The notes under the pieces were generated by a model. That model was not told where the DNA came from, did not search any database, and saw nothing but the letters and a program-made list of their open reading frames with translations. The translations under genes and the position numbers were made by a program. 51,710 nucleotides of DNA, taken from the NCBI GenBank assembly GCA_910579495.1, contig CAJTVD010000022.1, forward strand, positions 1 through 51,710, given 5' to 3'. Positions 1 through 5,844 of the stretch are shown one piece after another. The DNA comes from an uncultured Lachnospiraceae bacterium. Its GTDB lineage: Bacteria; Bacillota; Clostridia; Lachnospirales; Lachnospiraceae. The stretch's first letter is position 1. Each line of letters starts with the position of its first letter.

Positions 1-1
1 C

Positions 2-109
2 CTTCCGACACTGGATAATCTGGTGGTGCTGGCAGCGGTTCTGCAGGTACGCCTGGATGATATTCTGGTTATAACAGATCCGGGAGCGCGAATACAGATC
101 AGCGCATGA
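2..109 (+). CDS. XRE-family regulator, C-terminal fragment
   Basis: The frame is open from the left edge to TGA at 107-109 and gives 35 residues. It begins LPTLDNLVVLAAVLQVRLDD, the usual last helices of a Cro/C1 (XRE) helix-turn-helix domain, followed by a short tail. The protein would be a DNA-binding repressor, but only its end lies in the window, so its target and full length cannot be judged. It runs in the same direction as the tRNA cluster that follows 58 bases later. Confidence 0.6.
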   Translation, partial: LPTLDNLVVLAAVLQVRLDDILVITDPGARIQISA

Positions 110-167
110 ATGGAAGATAGAAAATAGAGATAGCAGCAAAAGAGCAGGCTGAAAATGCCTGCAGTAA

Positions 168-240
168 GGTCCCCTGGTCTAAAGGTCAGGACACCGGCCT
201 TTCAAGCCGGAGGTATTGGGTTCAAGTCCCATGGGGATCA
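168..240 (+). tRNA. tRNA-Glu (TTC)
   Basis: A 73-base cloverleaf. The acceptor stem GGTCCCC pairs with GGGGATC with one G-U. The anticodon stem CCGGC/GCCGG carries the loop CTTTCAA with anticodon TTC, and the T-arm holds GTTCAAGTC. No CCA is encoded. It is the first of four tRNA genes on this strand. Confidence 0.95.
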
Positions 241-244
241 TTAA

Positions 245-317
245 GGCTCCTTAGTCTAAAGGTCAGGACGCCGGCCTCTCAAGCCGGAAATGACGGGTTC
301 AAGTCCCGCAGGAGCTA
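245..317 (+). tRNA. tRNA-Glu (CTC)
   Basis: A 73-base cloverleaf four bases after the first tRNA-Glu. The acceptor GGCTCCT pairs with AGGAGCT, and the anticodon loop CTCTCAA gives CTC. It resembles its neighbour closely, so the pair looks like an old tandem duplication that now reads both glutamate codons. CCA is not encoded. Confidence 0.94.
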
Positions 318-464
318 CTGTGGCTATAGGACAGTGGCAGTAAAGCGAACGCAGTTCGCTTTGCAGATATGTGGCTCTGCTTATGGGGGCGCAAGATGTC
401 CGGGGGACATCTGCTCTGCGCCGACCGAAGCGGAGCGGAGACCGATTCCCCCTGGTCACCCCAT
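318..464 (+). other. tRNA-operon spacer with two strong hairpins
   Basis: A 147-base gap between tRNA-Glu(CTC) and tRNA-Tyr with no convincing gene. It holds two perfect hairpins: AAAGCGAAC/GTTCGCTTT at 342-362, and AGATGTCC/GGACATCT at 394-412 inside an outer GCGC pair (389-421). Neither is followed by a T-run, so they look like structured or processed spacer rather than terminators. Confidence 0.5.
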
Positions 465-547
465 GGATGGGTATGCCCAGCGGCGAGGGCAGCGGACTGT
501 AAATCCGTTACAAAGAAACACCGCAGGTTCGAGTCCTGCCCTATCCA
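465..547 (+). tRNA. tRNA-Tyr (GTA)
   Basis: An 83-base class II tRNA with a long variable arm. The acceptor GGATGGG pairs with CCTATCC with one G-T pair. The anticodon loop CTGTAAA gives GTA, and the T-arm is GCAGG/CCTGC around TTCGAGT. CCA is not encoded. Confidence 0.94.
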
Positions 548-553
548 CTTTAC

Positions 554-638
554 GTTTGCGTGTCCGAGAGGCTTATGGTGCCATCCTGCTAAGATGGTGT
601 GCGGCAACGCACCGAAGGTTCAAATCCTTCCGCAAACG
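554..638 (+). tRNA. tRNA-Ser (GCT)
   Basis: An 85-base class II tRNA. The acceptor GTTTGCG pairs perfectly with CGCAAAC. The anticodon stem CCATC/GATGG has the loop CTGCTAA, giving GCT for AGY codons. The variable arm is GTGCGGCAACGCAC-like and the T-arm is GAAGG/CCTTC. It is the last tRNA of the cluster and a possible integration target, but no duplicated att core could be found in the window. Confidence 0.94.
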
Positions 639-669
639 CTCCTAAACTGAAGATATATCATAATAGAAA

Positions 670-691
670 AGGACCGGCGAAAACCGGTCCT
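670..691 (-). terminator. Intrinsic terminator ending the Rpn cluster
   Basis: An 8-bp perfect stem, AGGACCGG/CCGGTCCT, with a 6-base loop. Read on the minus strand it is followed by TTTTCTATT, so it ends transcription of the minus-strand Rpn genes. On the plus strand it follows the tRNA-Ser gene but lacks a T-run. Confidence 0.75.
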
Positions 692-710
692 AAGTCATTG
701 CGCATACCTT

Positions 711-1559
711 TTATACCATTACATTTTCATCCTGAAGGCGAAGTAACTCTGCCTCAGTCAGTCCAGTAACCTTCATAATTTTAATAAGGTCGTCACCTTC
801 ATCCATCAAAGATTTAGCCATTTCCATGACTTTTTCCCTTGCTTTCTGATTTTCGTATTCAATTTTTTCTTTTTCATAAAGCTACCCTAACTGTGTCATG
901 TTGATTCTCATCCTTATCTGATCCAGATATTCTCTGCTGATGAATTTATCACTTGCAACAATTACGCCGGAAAGAGTAAAAATCCGTTGTTCTTCATCTG
1001 GTATCTGCTCTGCCAGATCCACAATTTTTTCCAGCATTTCCTGTTTCCCTTCAGAACCGGGAACCGTCAGGGGTAGGATTACCAGCTCCATCAGGTCACA
1101 GTCTGTAAGCGGCAGGTCTGAATGAATCTTCTGCCGGGCGGCATCCAATCTTTCCCCGCCATCCATACGGGATAAGAAAATCTGTATTGGGCGCAGGGTA
1201 AGGCAGCCGCAGTCAAAGACGGGATCAGCTTTTTCCACATCACCAGTGTAAATGATGAGCAGGTGCAGGTCAAAATTTCCGTCTTCCTTATCATATTTTT
1301 CCATAATTTTCGCGATATGCTTTGGATATTTGACCATATCCGTCTTATGGCATCCGGAAGTGTAATCCACAAGCATATATGTTCCGTCTGCCAGCAGGAA
1401 TAAGCTGTCAATGTAACCGTCATCCACAGGGATTGGCGGGAGCATTTCCTGAATTGGCGGGAGACAGGTTCCGAATACTGGGAACTGTTTCCCTTTGTAT
1501 GTACGGGCAAGAACCTTATATAAGGCATTCCTGTCTTGGTATAATTTTTCTTCTGTCAT
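711..1559 (-). pseudogene. Rpn/PD-(D/E)XK-related gene with in-frame amber stop
   Basis: The frame starts at ATG 1559 and reads 225 residues to TAG at 882-884. It then continues in the same frame for 56 sense codons to TAA at 711-713. The post-stop tail begins LYEKEKIEYENQKAREK and contains MDEGDDLIKIMKVTGLTEAE, a coiled coil plus helix tail normal for Rpn-type nuclease family proteins. A single nonsense change therefore seems to have removed the tail. The body contains VDDGYIDSLFLLADGTYMLV and LVDYTSG, consistent with a PD-(D/E)XK core, but this part is not confidently assigned. The start codon overlaps the stop of the upstream 60-residue ORF (ATGA). Confidence 0.6.
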
Positions 1560-1738
1560 GGTATCCTCCTGGTTAATAAAATGTCGTATTCTTCAAAAAG
1601 TTTGTTCCTGAAGTCTGCGTCCTCTAAAGCTCGTTTCAAATCATCAGTACGGTTTCCTTTAAGCAGAAATTTAGTCAATGCAGCCATATTTTCTTGTCCC
1701 TGCAATATGTTTTCTCTGTCTCTTTGCTGTAAAGTCAT
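1556..1738 (-). CDS. Stand-alone Rpn C-terminal (RpnS-like) protein, copy 2
   Basis: A 60-residue ORF that starts MTLQQRDRENI and contains RTDDLKRALEDADFRNKLFE. It matches the last 62 residues of the full-length Rpn protein at 2002-2835. AAGGGG lies just upstream of the ATG, and an in-frame TGA lies before that, so it cannot be part of a longer protein. The stop overlaps the start of the next gene, which suggests translational coupling. In E. coli, C-terminal Rpn fragments made from internal starts act as antitoxins against the nuclease; that role here is inference. Confidence 0.6.
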   Translation of the reverse strand: MTLQQRDRENILQGQENMAALTKFLLKGNRTDDLKRALEDADFRNKLFEEYDILLTRRIP

Positions 1739-1757
1739 TGTGTACCCCTTTCATGCC

Positions 1758-1937
1758 CTAATCATTTTCATAATCGGAGATAACAGATTCTACATATTCC
1801 AAATCAAGTTGCAAAGTATTAGCAATGTATTCAATATTATTTCCCTTATTATAGAGTTTCAAAATTCTTGTGGCATACAGACTGCCTTCTGCACGCCCCA
1901 ATTCAATATTTTCTCTGTCTCTCTGAAATAAAGTCAT
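1758..1937 (-). CDS. Stand-alone Rpn C-terminal (RpnS-like) protein, copy 1
   Basis: A 59-residue ORF. It starts MTLFQRDRENIELGRAEGS, as in the full Rpn protein, then diverges to a tail with YNKGNNIEYIANTLQLDLEY, which is a common alternative ending of this family. The bases just upstream still encode EVEY in frame, as in the full gene, and an AGAGG ribosome binding site sits 8 bases before the ATG. It is either a relic of a deleted second nuclease gene or a free-standing antitoxin-like protein. Confidence 0.5.
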   Translation of the reverse strand: MTLFQRDRENIELGRAEGSLYATRILKLYNKGNNIEYIANTLQLDLEYVESVISDYEND

Positions 1938-2001
1938 GTACTCGACCTCTGCTATACAAAATCAGGGGAAGCACATACCTCCCCTGTTAATATGTTTGCT
2001 G

Positions 2002-2190
2002 TTATAAAATGCCATATTCCTTAAAAAGTTCATTCCTGAAATCCGTGTCTTCTGAAGCACGTTTTAAATCATCAGTGCGGTCTTCGGAAAGAAGTATCTT
2101 GATTAAGGAAGCCATCTGGTTGCTGCCTTCTTCACGTCCTTCTTCACGCCCTAATTCAATATTTTCTCTATCCCTCTGTAATAAAGTCAT
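2002..2190 (-). CDS. Predicted intragenic Rpn C-terminal protein (RpnS-like)
   Basis: Inside the Rpn gene, codon 216 is an ATG preceded by GGAGG with exactly 8 bases of spacing (GGAGG at 2199-2203). That is a much better start signal than chance would usually give inside a gene. Translation from here gives a 62-residue protein in the same frame, matching the two free-standing small ORFs downstream. E. coli Rpn genes are known to make such short antitoxin proteins from internal starts; the same here is inference. Confidence 0.45.
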   Translation of the reverse strand: MTLLQRDRENIELGREEGREEGSNQMASLIKILLSEDRTDDLKRASEDTDFRNELFKEYGIL

Positions 2191-2835
2191 ATACTCGACC
2201 TCCATTTCCTTACTTTCTTTTACCTCAGTAACCTTTTTATGGATCTCTCTTATCAGCGGGCTTCTTGCCTGCGCTGCAAAGTCATCAGTTGTGTTCTCCA
2301 CATAAGAGAGGAACTCCAGCATTTCCGCATCCACATCGTGCATATTGCCTTTGGTATTCAGGAAAATCTTTGTGGTTTCATCCCCCAGCGTGAGGGAAGG
2401 ACTCTCCACGCACCTGTTTTCAAAGGTGTAGATATGACGGCGTTCTCCAAACGGATCAAAGGTGCAGATGAAGATGACAAAGGATTTTCTCAGTTTCCGG
2501 TAATCTTCCCCTGCAGAAATGATGTCAAGGTCTATATTTCCCTGATAGTACCTCGACCTCTTGGGAAGAATGGCCTTTTTCTGCTTCCCACGTTCCATTT
2601 CCACATTGTATACCGTACCCTCGTCATCGTTGATATATACATCAAGACGGATGCCTTTGCCTTCATAAAGGTGATTGATGGTTTTCTGTGTGGCAGGGAT
2701 TGAAACCTCCCGTATGGAAACCCCCAGTATTTTTTCCAGTACCCTTCTGCATACTTCTTTATCGCTCATTACCTTTGCAAAAAGGAAATCGTCCTCCAGA
2801 TTCAGCTGCTGGATGGTTTTAATTGTGTCTGACAT
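2002..2835 (-). CDS. Rpn family recombination-promoting nuclease / PD-(D/E)XK transposase-like
   Basis: A 277-residue protein of the PDDEXK_2/Rpn family, nucleases that cleave DNA and act in recombination or phage defence. The N-terminal part (about 1-110) carries the expected core: LNLEDDFLFAKVMSD, then D65 (RLDVYINDDEG), E79-M-E81, and a conserved R..YYQ segment near 94-98. The C-terminal 62 residues are a charged coiled coil that begins MTLLQRDREN. The gene has a good promoter (CTGACA-17-TATAAT) and a GAGAGG ribosome binding site. Two free-standing copies of its tail and a damaged relative follow on the same strand. The family call is firm; the cellular role here is inferred. Confidence 0.85.
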   Translation of the reverse strand: MSDTIKTIQQLNLEDDFLFAKVMSDKEVCRRVLEKILGVSIREVSIPATQKTINHLYEGKGIRLDVYINDDEGTVYNVEMERGKQKKAILPKRSRYYQGNIDLDIISAGEDYRKLRKSFVIFICTFDPFGERRHIYTFENRCVESPSLTLGDETTKIFLNTKGNMHDVDAEMLEFLSYVENTTDDFAAQARSPLIREIHKKVTEVKESKEMEVEYMTLLQRDRENIELGREEGREEGSNQMASLIKILLSEDRTDDLKRASEDTDFRNELFKEYGIL

Positions 2836-2857
2836 AAAATATACCTCTCTCTCTCAC

Positions 2858-2886
2858 ATTATAACATAATTTGTTGTTTCTGTCAG
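2858..2886 (-). promoter_or_regulatory. Promoter of the Rpn gene
   Basis: On the minus strand, CTGACA (2881-2886) and TATAAT (2858-2863) are separated by 17 bases, 23 bases before the Rpn start codon at 2835. The leader contains a GA-rich GAGAGAGAGAGG stretch that holds the ribosome binding site. Confidence 0.7.
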
Positions 2887-2943
2887 CGTTTCATGCCCTC
2901 AATAAATAAAGACGCCGCAGGGCGCAAATACTTGAAAAAATTT

Positions 2944-4137
2944 TCATGGAAAAAGCACATCCAGGGGCAGGCTGAGCTGCACCGGCTGATTTTTTTCCTC
3001 CTGCATCCGTTGTTCCCGTATCTCAGCCAGCTCCCGTATCCGTTCTGGCGTAAGCCATTTGTCGGCATGGATTTTATCCAGGGAGTATGGCTCCAGGTTT
3101 TCATAGCCCACATCCCGCAGCTTCCGTTCAAGCGCCTGTATTTTCTTTTCCATGGCCTCCGCGCGTTTCCGGCTTTTCTGCTCTTTGTCAGCTTTCCGAA
3201 GGTCAGCGTCATAACGGATCTCAATGCCATTTTTGATGTCCTGCAGGTCCTGCATCAGATCCCGGCTTGGCCTGGATTCGGCGCGGATGTTTAAGATCTC
3301 CGCTTGGAAAGTCCTGTCCAAAGCCCAGAGTTGGGAGTGGTTCCATTTGTATTCCTCATAGATCCTGCCGCCCTGCAGCTTTACAAAAGCCTCGCATATA
3401 TCCATGCTGACAGGGTGGTCATAGTAGCGGATGCCGCGTGTGACCGATACGATCTTTTCACCGTCGAACAGGGTCCCGTCCTGCCGGATGCGGATGGTCT
3501 TCAGGTCATAATATACATTCCCGCGCTTTTTGCTCAGTTCCCGGTTTTGTATCGGGCAGAAATGGGAGCAGCACCTGCGGAAGCATTGATGCGGCTCATA
3601 GCGCTGTGACCAGGTGCGCGTGTGTTCATCATAATACATGTGGTTTGCGCATACCCTGCCGTGGTGCATTGACACATATTCCTCATATTTCTGCCTGCGC
3701 TCCGCCTCACGTTCCGCATTTGCCAGCTCTATGCTGTTTTGGTAATCGTAAGGCTCTGCAGTTTTGTGGCACTCGCACCAGCACTGGGCGCGGAGCACGC
3801 CGCCGTGGGTCCCGTGCAGCAGGGGATTGTTCCTGCTGCATTCAGGATTGTCATAGGGACAGCGCATTACCGGGTTATCATTCTCATGGCACCAGTCGAT
3901 CCCCATGTAGCCCATATCATGCAGGACATTCTTTCCTTTTACGAACTTCCCGCAGCCGGTTTTATAGATGAGGTCGTCGGTGTAACTGCCCTGGTATACA
4001 AAGCCGCCGTCATAGTTTCTCAGCGGGTTGTTTTTGTCGGGTATGCAGCCGGGCAGCTTTACATAGTCCGGATGATTGTCCGCAGTAAAGCCCTGGGCCA
4101 GAAGTCCGGTGGTCAGTTTGTTGTATTCCAGATCCAT
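2944..4137 (-). CDS. Cys/His-rich hypothetical protein, last gene of operon A
   Basis: A 397-residue protein of unknown function. The start MDLEYNKLTTG is chosen because AAGGAGG precedes it; an upstream in-frame ATG lacks a site and runs into the previous gene. It is rich in Cys and His between residues 60 and 210 (for example CWCECHK and CFRRCCSHFC), suggesting bound zinc. The C-terminal third (about 290-397) is a basic coiled coil with DLQDIKNGIEIRYDAD and KKIQALERKLRDV. It ends operon A. Such proteins accompany phage-like or conjugative DNA-processing genes, but no named family is recognised. Confidence 0.6.
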   Translation of the reverse strand: MDLEYNKLTTGLLAQGFTADNHPDYVKLPGCIPDKNNPLRNYDGGFVYQGSYTDDLIYKTGCGKFVKGKNVLHDMGYMGIDWCHENDNPVMRCPYDNPECSRNNPLLHGTHGGVLRAQCWCECHKTAEPYDYQNSIELANAEREAERRQKYEEYVSMHHGRVCANHMYYDEHTRTWSQRYEPHQCFRRCCSHFCPIQNRELSKKRGNVYYDLKTIRIRQDGTLFDGEKIVSVTRGIRYYDHPVSMDICEAFVKLQGGRIYEEYKWNHSQLWALDRTFQAEILNIRAESRPSRDLMQDLQDIKNGIEIRYDADLRKADKEQKSRKRAEAMEKKIQALERKLRDVGYENLEPYSLDKIHADKWLTPERIRELAEIREQRMQEEKNQPVQLSLPLDVLFP

Positions 4138-4147
4138 GTCCGCCTCC

Positions 4148-4348
4148 TTACAGCCCCTGGCAGGGGCGAATATCAAAGAAATCTTCCATCTGCTTACGGA
4201 AGGCATCCTTGTCCATGTCATATATGCTGCAGAAACAGCGCTCACAGGTGTCCACTACTTTGAAGGTGTTTGTGAGCCGCCTGTCCCAGCTGTTCATCCG
4301 GCTGCCGCATTTGTGGCAGCATTCGTCGAGTAACTTTACTTTTGGCAT
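4148..4348 (-). CDS. Small zinc-ribbon protein
   Basis: A 66-residue protein with two metal-binding pairs, CCHKC near residues 10-14 and CERC near 35-38, separated by a short beta region: a zinc-ribbon or treble-clef pattern. It lies 10 bases upstream of the 397-residue gene and downstream of a hairpin in operon A. Its partner, DNA or protein, is unknown. The N-terminus MPKVKLL is echoed by a 35-residue ORF at 4806-4913, which supports local duplication. Confidence 0.55.
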   Translation of the reverse strand: MPKVKLLDECCHKCGSRMNSWDRRLTNTFKVVDTCERCFCSIYDMDKDAFRKQMEDFFDIRPCQGL

Positions 4349-4353
4349 ATGTG

Positions 4354-4382
4354 AAAAGGGGAACCCGGTTCACCAGGTTCCC
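4354..4382 (-). terminator. Terminator-like hairpin inside operon A
   Basis: On the minus strand GGGAACC and GGTTCCC pair across a 10-13 base loop and are followed by CTTTTC. It lies between the 138-residue gene and the zinc-ribbon gene. The T-run is short, so it may be only a partial terminator or an mRNA-stabilising hairpin. Confidence 0.45.
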
Positions 4383-4392
4383 GCCTCCTTTC

Positions 4393-4809
4393 TTATGATT
4401 TTTGTCCAGAAAAGATTTCAGCTGCCGCTTTCACAACTTTGAATTCAACCGTTAGACGGTCGCATTCCCATACCTTCATATGTGTCTGGATAAAATCCTC
4501 TACGTCCTCAAGCAGGACGTGGTTGAACGTATCAGTCAGTGTGCTTTCCAAAGACCCGGCATCTATGGTTGTGCCTTCCAGCCGTCTGCATACTTCCTGC
4601 ATCCATGTGTACTTATTGCTGAGATAAGCATCATCTGCATGGCGCAGGTTCCGGTCATACAGCATATAGCAGGCAGTCCAGCGCTGCCGGAGAATGGAAG
4701 AGAAATCATCTTCATGGATGGTGATGCTTTCCTGATCTGTTTCTGTCAGTGTGCTGCCGGCAGGAAGATCTGTTAATTCTGCCAGCAGCGGAATGCCTGA
4801 AATGTTCAT
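4393..4809 (-). CDS. Hypothetical protein, paralogue 2 of a tandem pair
   Basis: A 138-residue acidic protein that starts MNISGIPLL after AGGAGG. It is closely similar along its whole length to the next gene upstream (4943-5371): both share CRRLEGTTI, SLESTLTDTFNHVLLEDVE and RWxACYMLYD. No named family is recognised. The two copies plus their flanks arose by tandem duplication of about 560 bp within operon A. Confidence 0.6.
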   Translation of the reverse strand: MNISGIPLLAELTDLPAGSTLTETDQESITIHEDDFSSILRQRWTACYMLYDRNLRHADDAYLSNKYTWMQEVCRRLEGTTIDAGSLESTLTDTFNHVLLEDVEDFIQTHMKVWECDRLTVEFKVVKAAAEIFSGQKS

Positions 4810-4913
4810 TTGCCATATCCTCCTTTTGTGTTCCGCGTCCACACACAGGCAGCACTGCCTGCATTTCCGGAATCATGTAAGATTCTTCGCTGAAGTAACC
4901 GTATTTCTGGCAT
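4806..4913 (-). CDS. Possible 35-residue ORF, relic of duplicated zinc-ribbon gene
   Basis: The ORF starts MPEIRLLQ at a CATATG context identical to the zinc-ribbon gene start (MPKVKLL at 4348) and ends TGA overlapping the next ATG. After the first seven residues it no longer resembles the zinc-ribbon protein and lacks the Cys pairs. It is probably the truncated second copy left by the tandem duplication. Expression as a peptide is uncertain. Confidence 0.3.
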   Translation of the reverse strand: MPEIRLLQRRILHDSGNAGSAACVWTRNTKGGYGK

Positions 4914-4942
4914 ATGTGAAAAGAGCAGCCGGGCGCACCGGG

Positions 4943-5371
4943 TCACTGCCTCCCTGGCAGTGGTTTTACGGGAAAAAGTTCCGATATTGCCCATGCGATC
5001 CAGAGTTCAACCGTTGCCCGGTCACATTTCCATTCGCTCATATGTTGCTGGATAAAGCCTTCCACATCCTCAAGCAGGACGTGGTTGAACGTATCAGTCA
5101 GAGTGCTTTCCAAAGACCTGGCATTTATGGTTGTGCCTTCCAGCCGCCTGCATACTTCCAAAACCCAGATGCACATATCGTCTTCATAAGCGGACTCAGC
5201 ATTGAGCAGGTTCCAGTCATACAGCATATAGCAGGCAATCCAGCGCTGCCAGATAACAGCCGAAACTACATCTTTGTGAATGGAAATCTCTTCCTGATCT
5301 GTTTCTGTAGATTGGCTGCCGGCAGGAAGGTTTGTTAATTCCACCAGCAGCGGAACACCTGAAATGTTCAT
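4943..5371 (-). CDS. Hypothetical protein, paralogue 1 of a tandem pair
   Basis: A 142-residue protein starting MNISGVPLLVELTNLPAGS after AAAGGAGG. It is the closer-to-promoter member of the pair with 4393-4809; differences are scattered and concentrated in the middle (residues 40-70) and the last 15 residues. No transmembrane segment or known motif is seen. It sits between the DUF4262-like gene and the small ORFs of operon A, so it is expected to be co-expressed with the ligase. Confidence 0.6.
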   Translation of the reverse strand: MNISGVPLLVELTNLPAGSQSTETDQEEISIHKDVVSAVIWQRWIACYMLYDWNLLNAESAYEDDMCIWVLEVCRRLEGTTINARSLESTLTDTFNHVLLEDVEGFIQQHMSEWKCDRATVELWIAWAISELFPVKPLPGRQ

Positions 5372-5389
5372 TTGCTATTTCCTCCTTTG

Positions 5390-5416
5390 AAAAGCTGCCG
5401 CTTCCGTACAGCTTTT
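5390..5416 (-). terminator. Hairpin before the first paralogue gene
   Basis: AAAAGCTG and CAGCTTTT form an 8-bp stem around an 11-base loop in the gap between the DUF4262-like gene and paralogue 1, directly upstream of its AAAGGAGG site. Most of the U-run is inside the stem, so it could be a weak terminator or a stability element. Confidence 0.35.
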
Positions 5417-5452
5417 TTCACGGCATGGGATATGCCGGTATCCTTTGCGGGT

Positions 5453-5830
5453 TCATCCCTCAAACATTTCCACTTCCTGATGCCTGTATGGTTCCATGCA
5501 GTTTTCATCCTCCGGGAAACGGTTATGCTTATCCGGGATGATAAGCCGTAGCACGTCGCGTCCTGTCTCACGGACTTTCTTCAGACGTATGCTGCAGTCC
5601 TCATACAGGCCGGATACCATATCCCCGTCATGGAAGTTCTCCCCGTTCTGCACCCGTCTGCCCAGTGTGTTCAGAAGATAGCAGATATGTTTCCGGGAAA
5701 GGTTCAGGACCATCTGGAAGTCCGGGTGGTGGTATTTCTCCATTCCATGCGTGTGCGCATTGCAGAGGTATGGATATGGCCCGGGATCGTCAAAAACGTA
5801 GTGTATGATCCAGTCTACTTTTGTTTCCAT
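5453..5830 (-). CDS. DUF4262-like protein
   Basis: A 125-residue protein. It resembles DUF4262 in its order of blocks: a tyrosine-rich N-terminus with a YPYLCNAHTHGMEKYHHPD-type GxxxxxHPD core, then NLSRKHICYLLNTLGRRV, and a C-terminal PDKHNRFPEDENC stretch. DUF4262 has no known activity. The gene follows ligA by 14 bases in operon A and is expected to be co-transcribed with it. Confidence 0.6.
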   Translation of the reverse strand: METKVDWIIHYVFDDPGPYPYLCNAHTHGMEKYHHPDFQMVLNLSRKHICYLLNTLGRRVQNGENFHDGDMVSGLYEDCSIRLKKVRETGRDVLRLIIPDKHNRFPEDENCMEPYRHQEVEMFEG

Positions 5831-5844
5831 ACAGAACCTCCTTT

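Noticed and set aside
554..638. tRNA-Ser 3' end as attL core
   Set aside because: No second copy of its 3' sequence was found in the window, and the other element end is outside it.
2239..2703. Long plus-strand frame opposite the Rpn gene
   Set aside because: It is a shadow of the well-supported minus-strand Rpn gene and has no start signal or family pattern.
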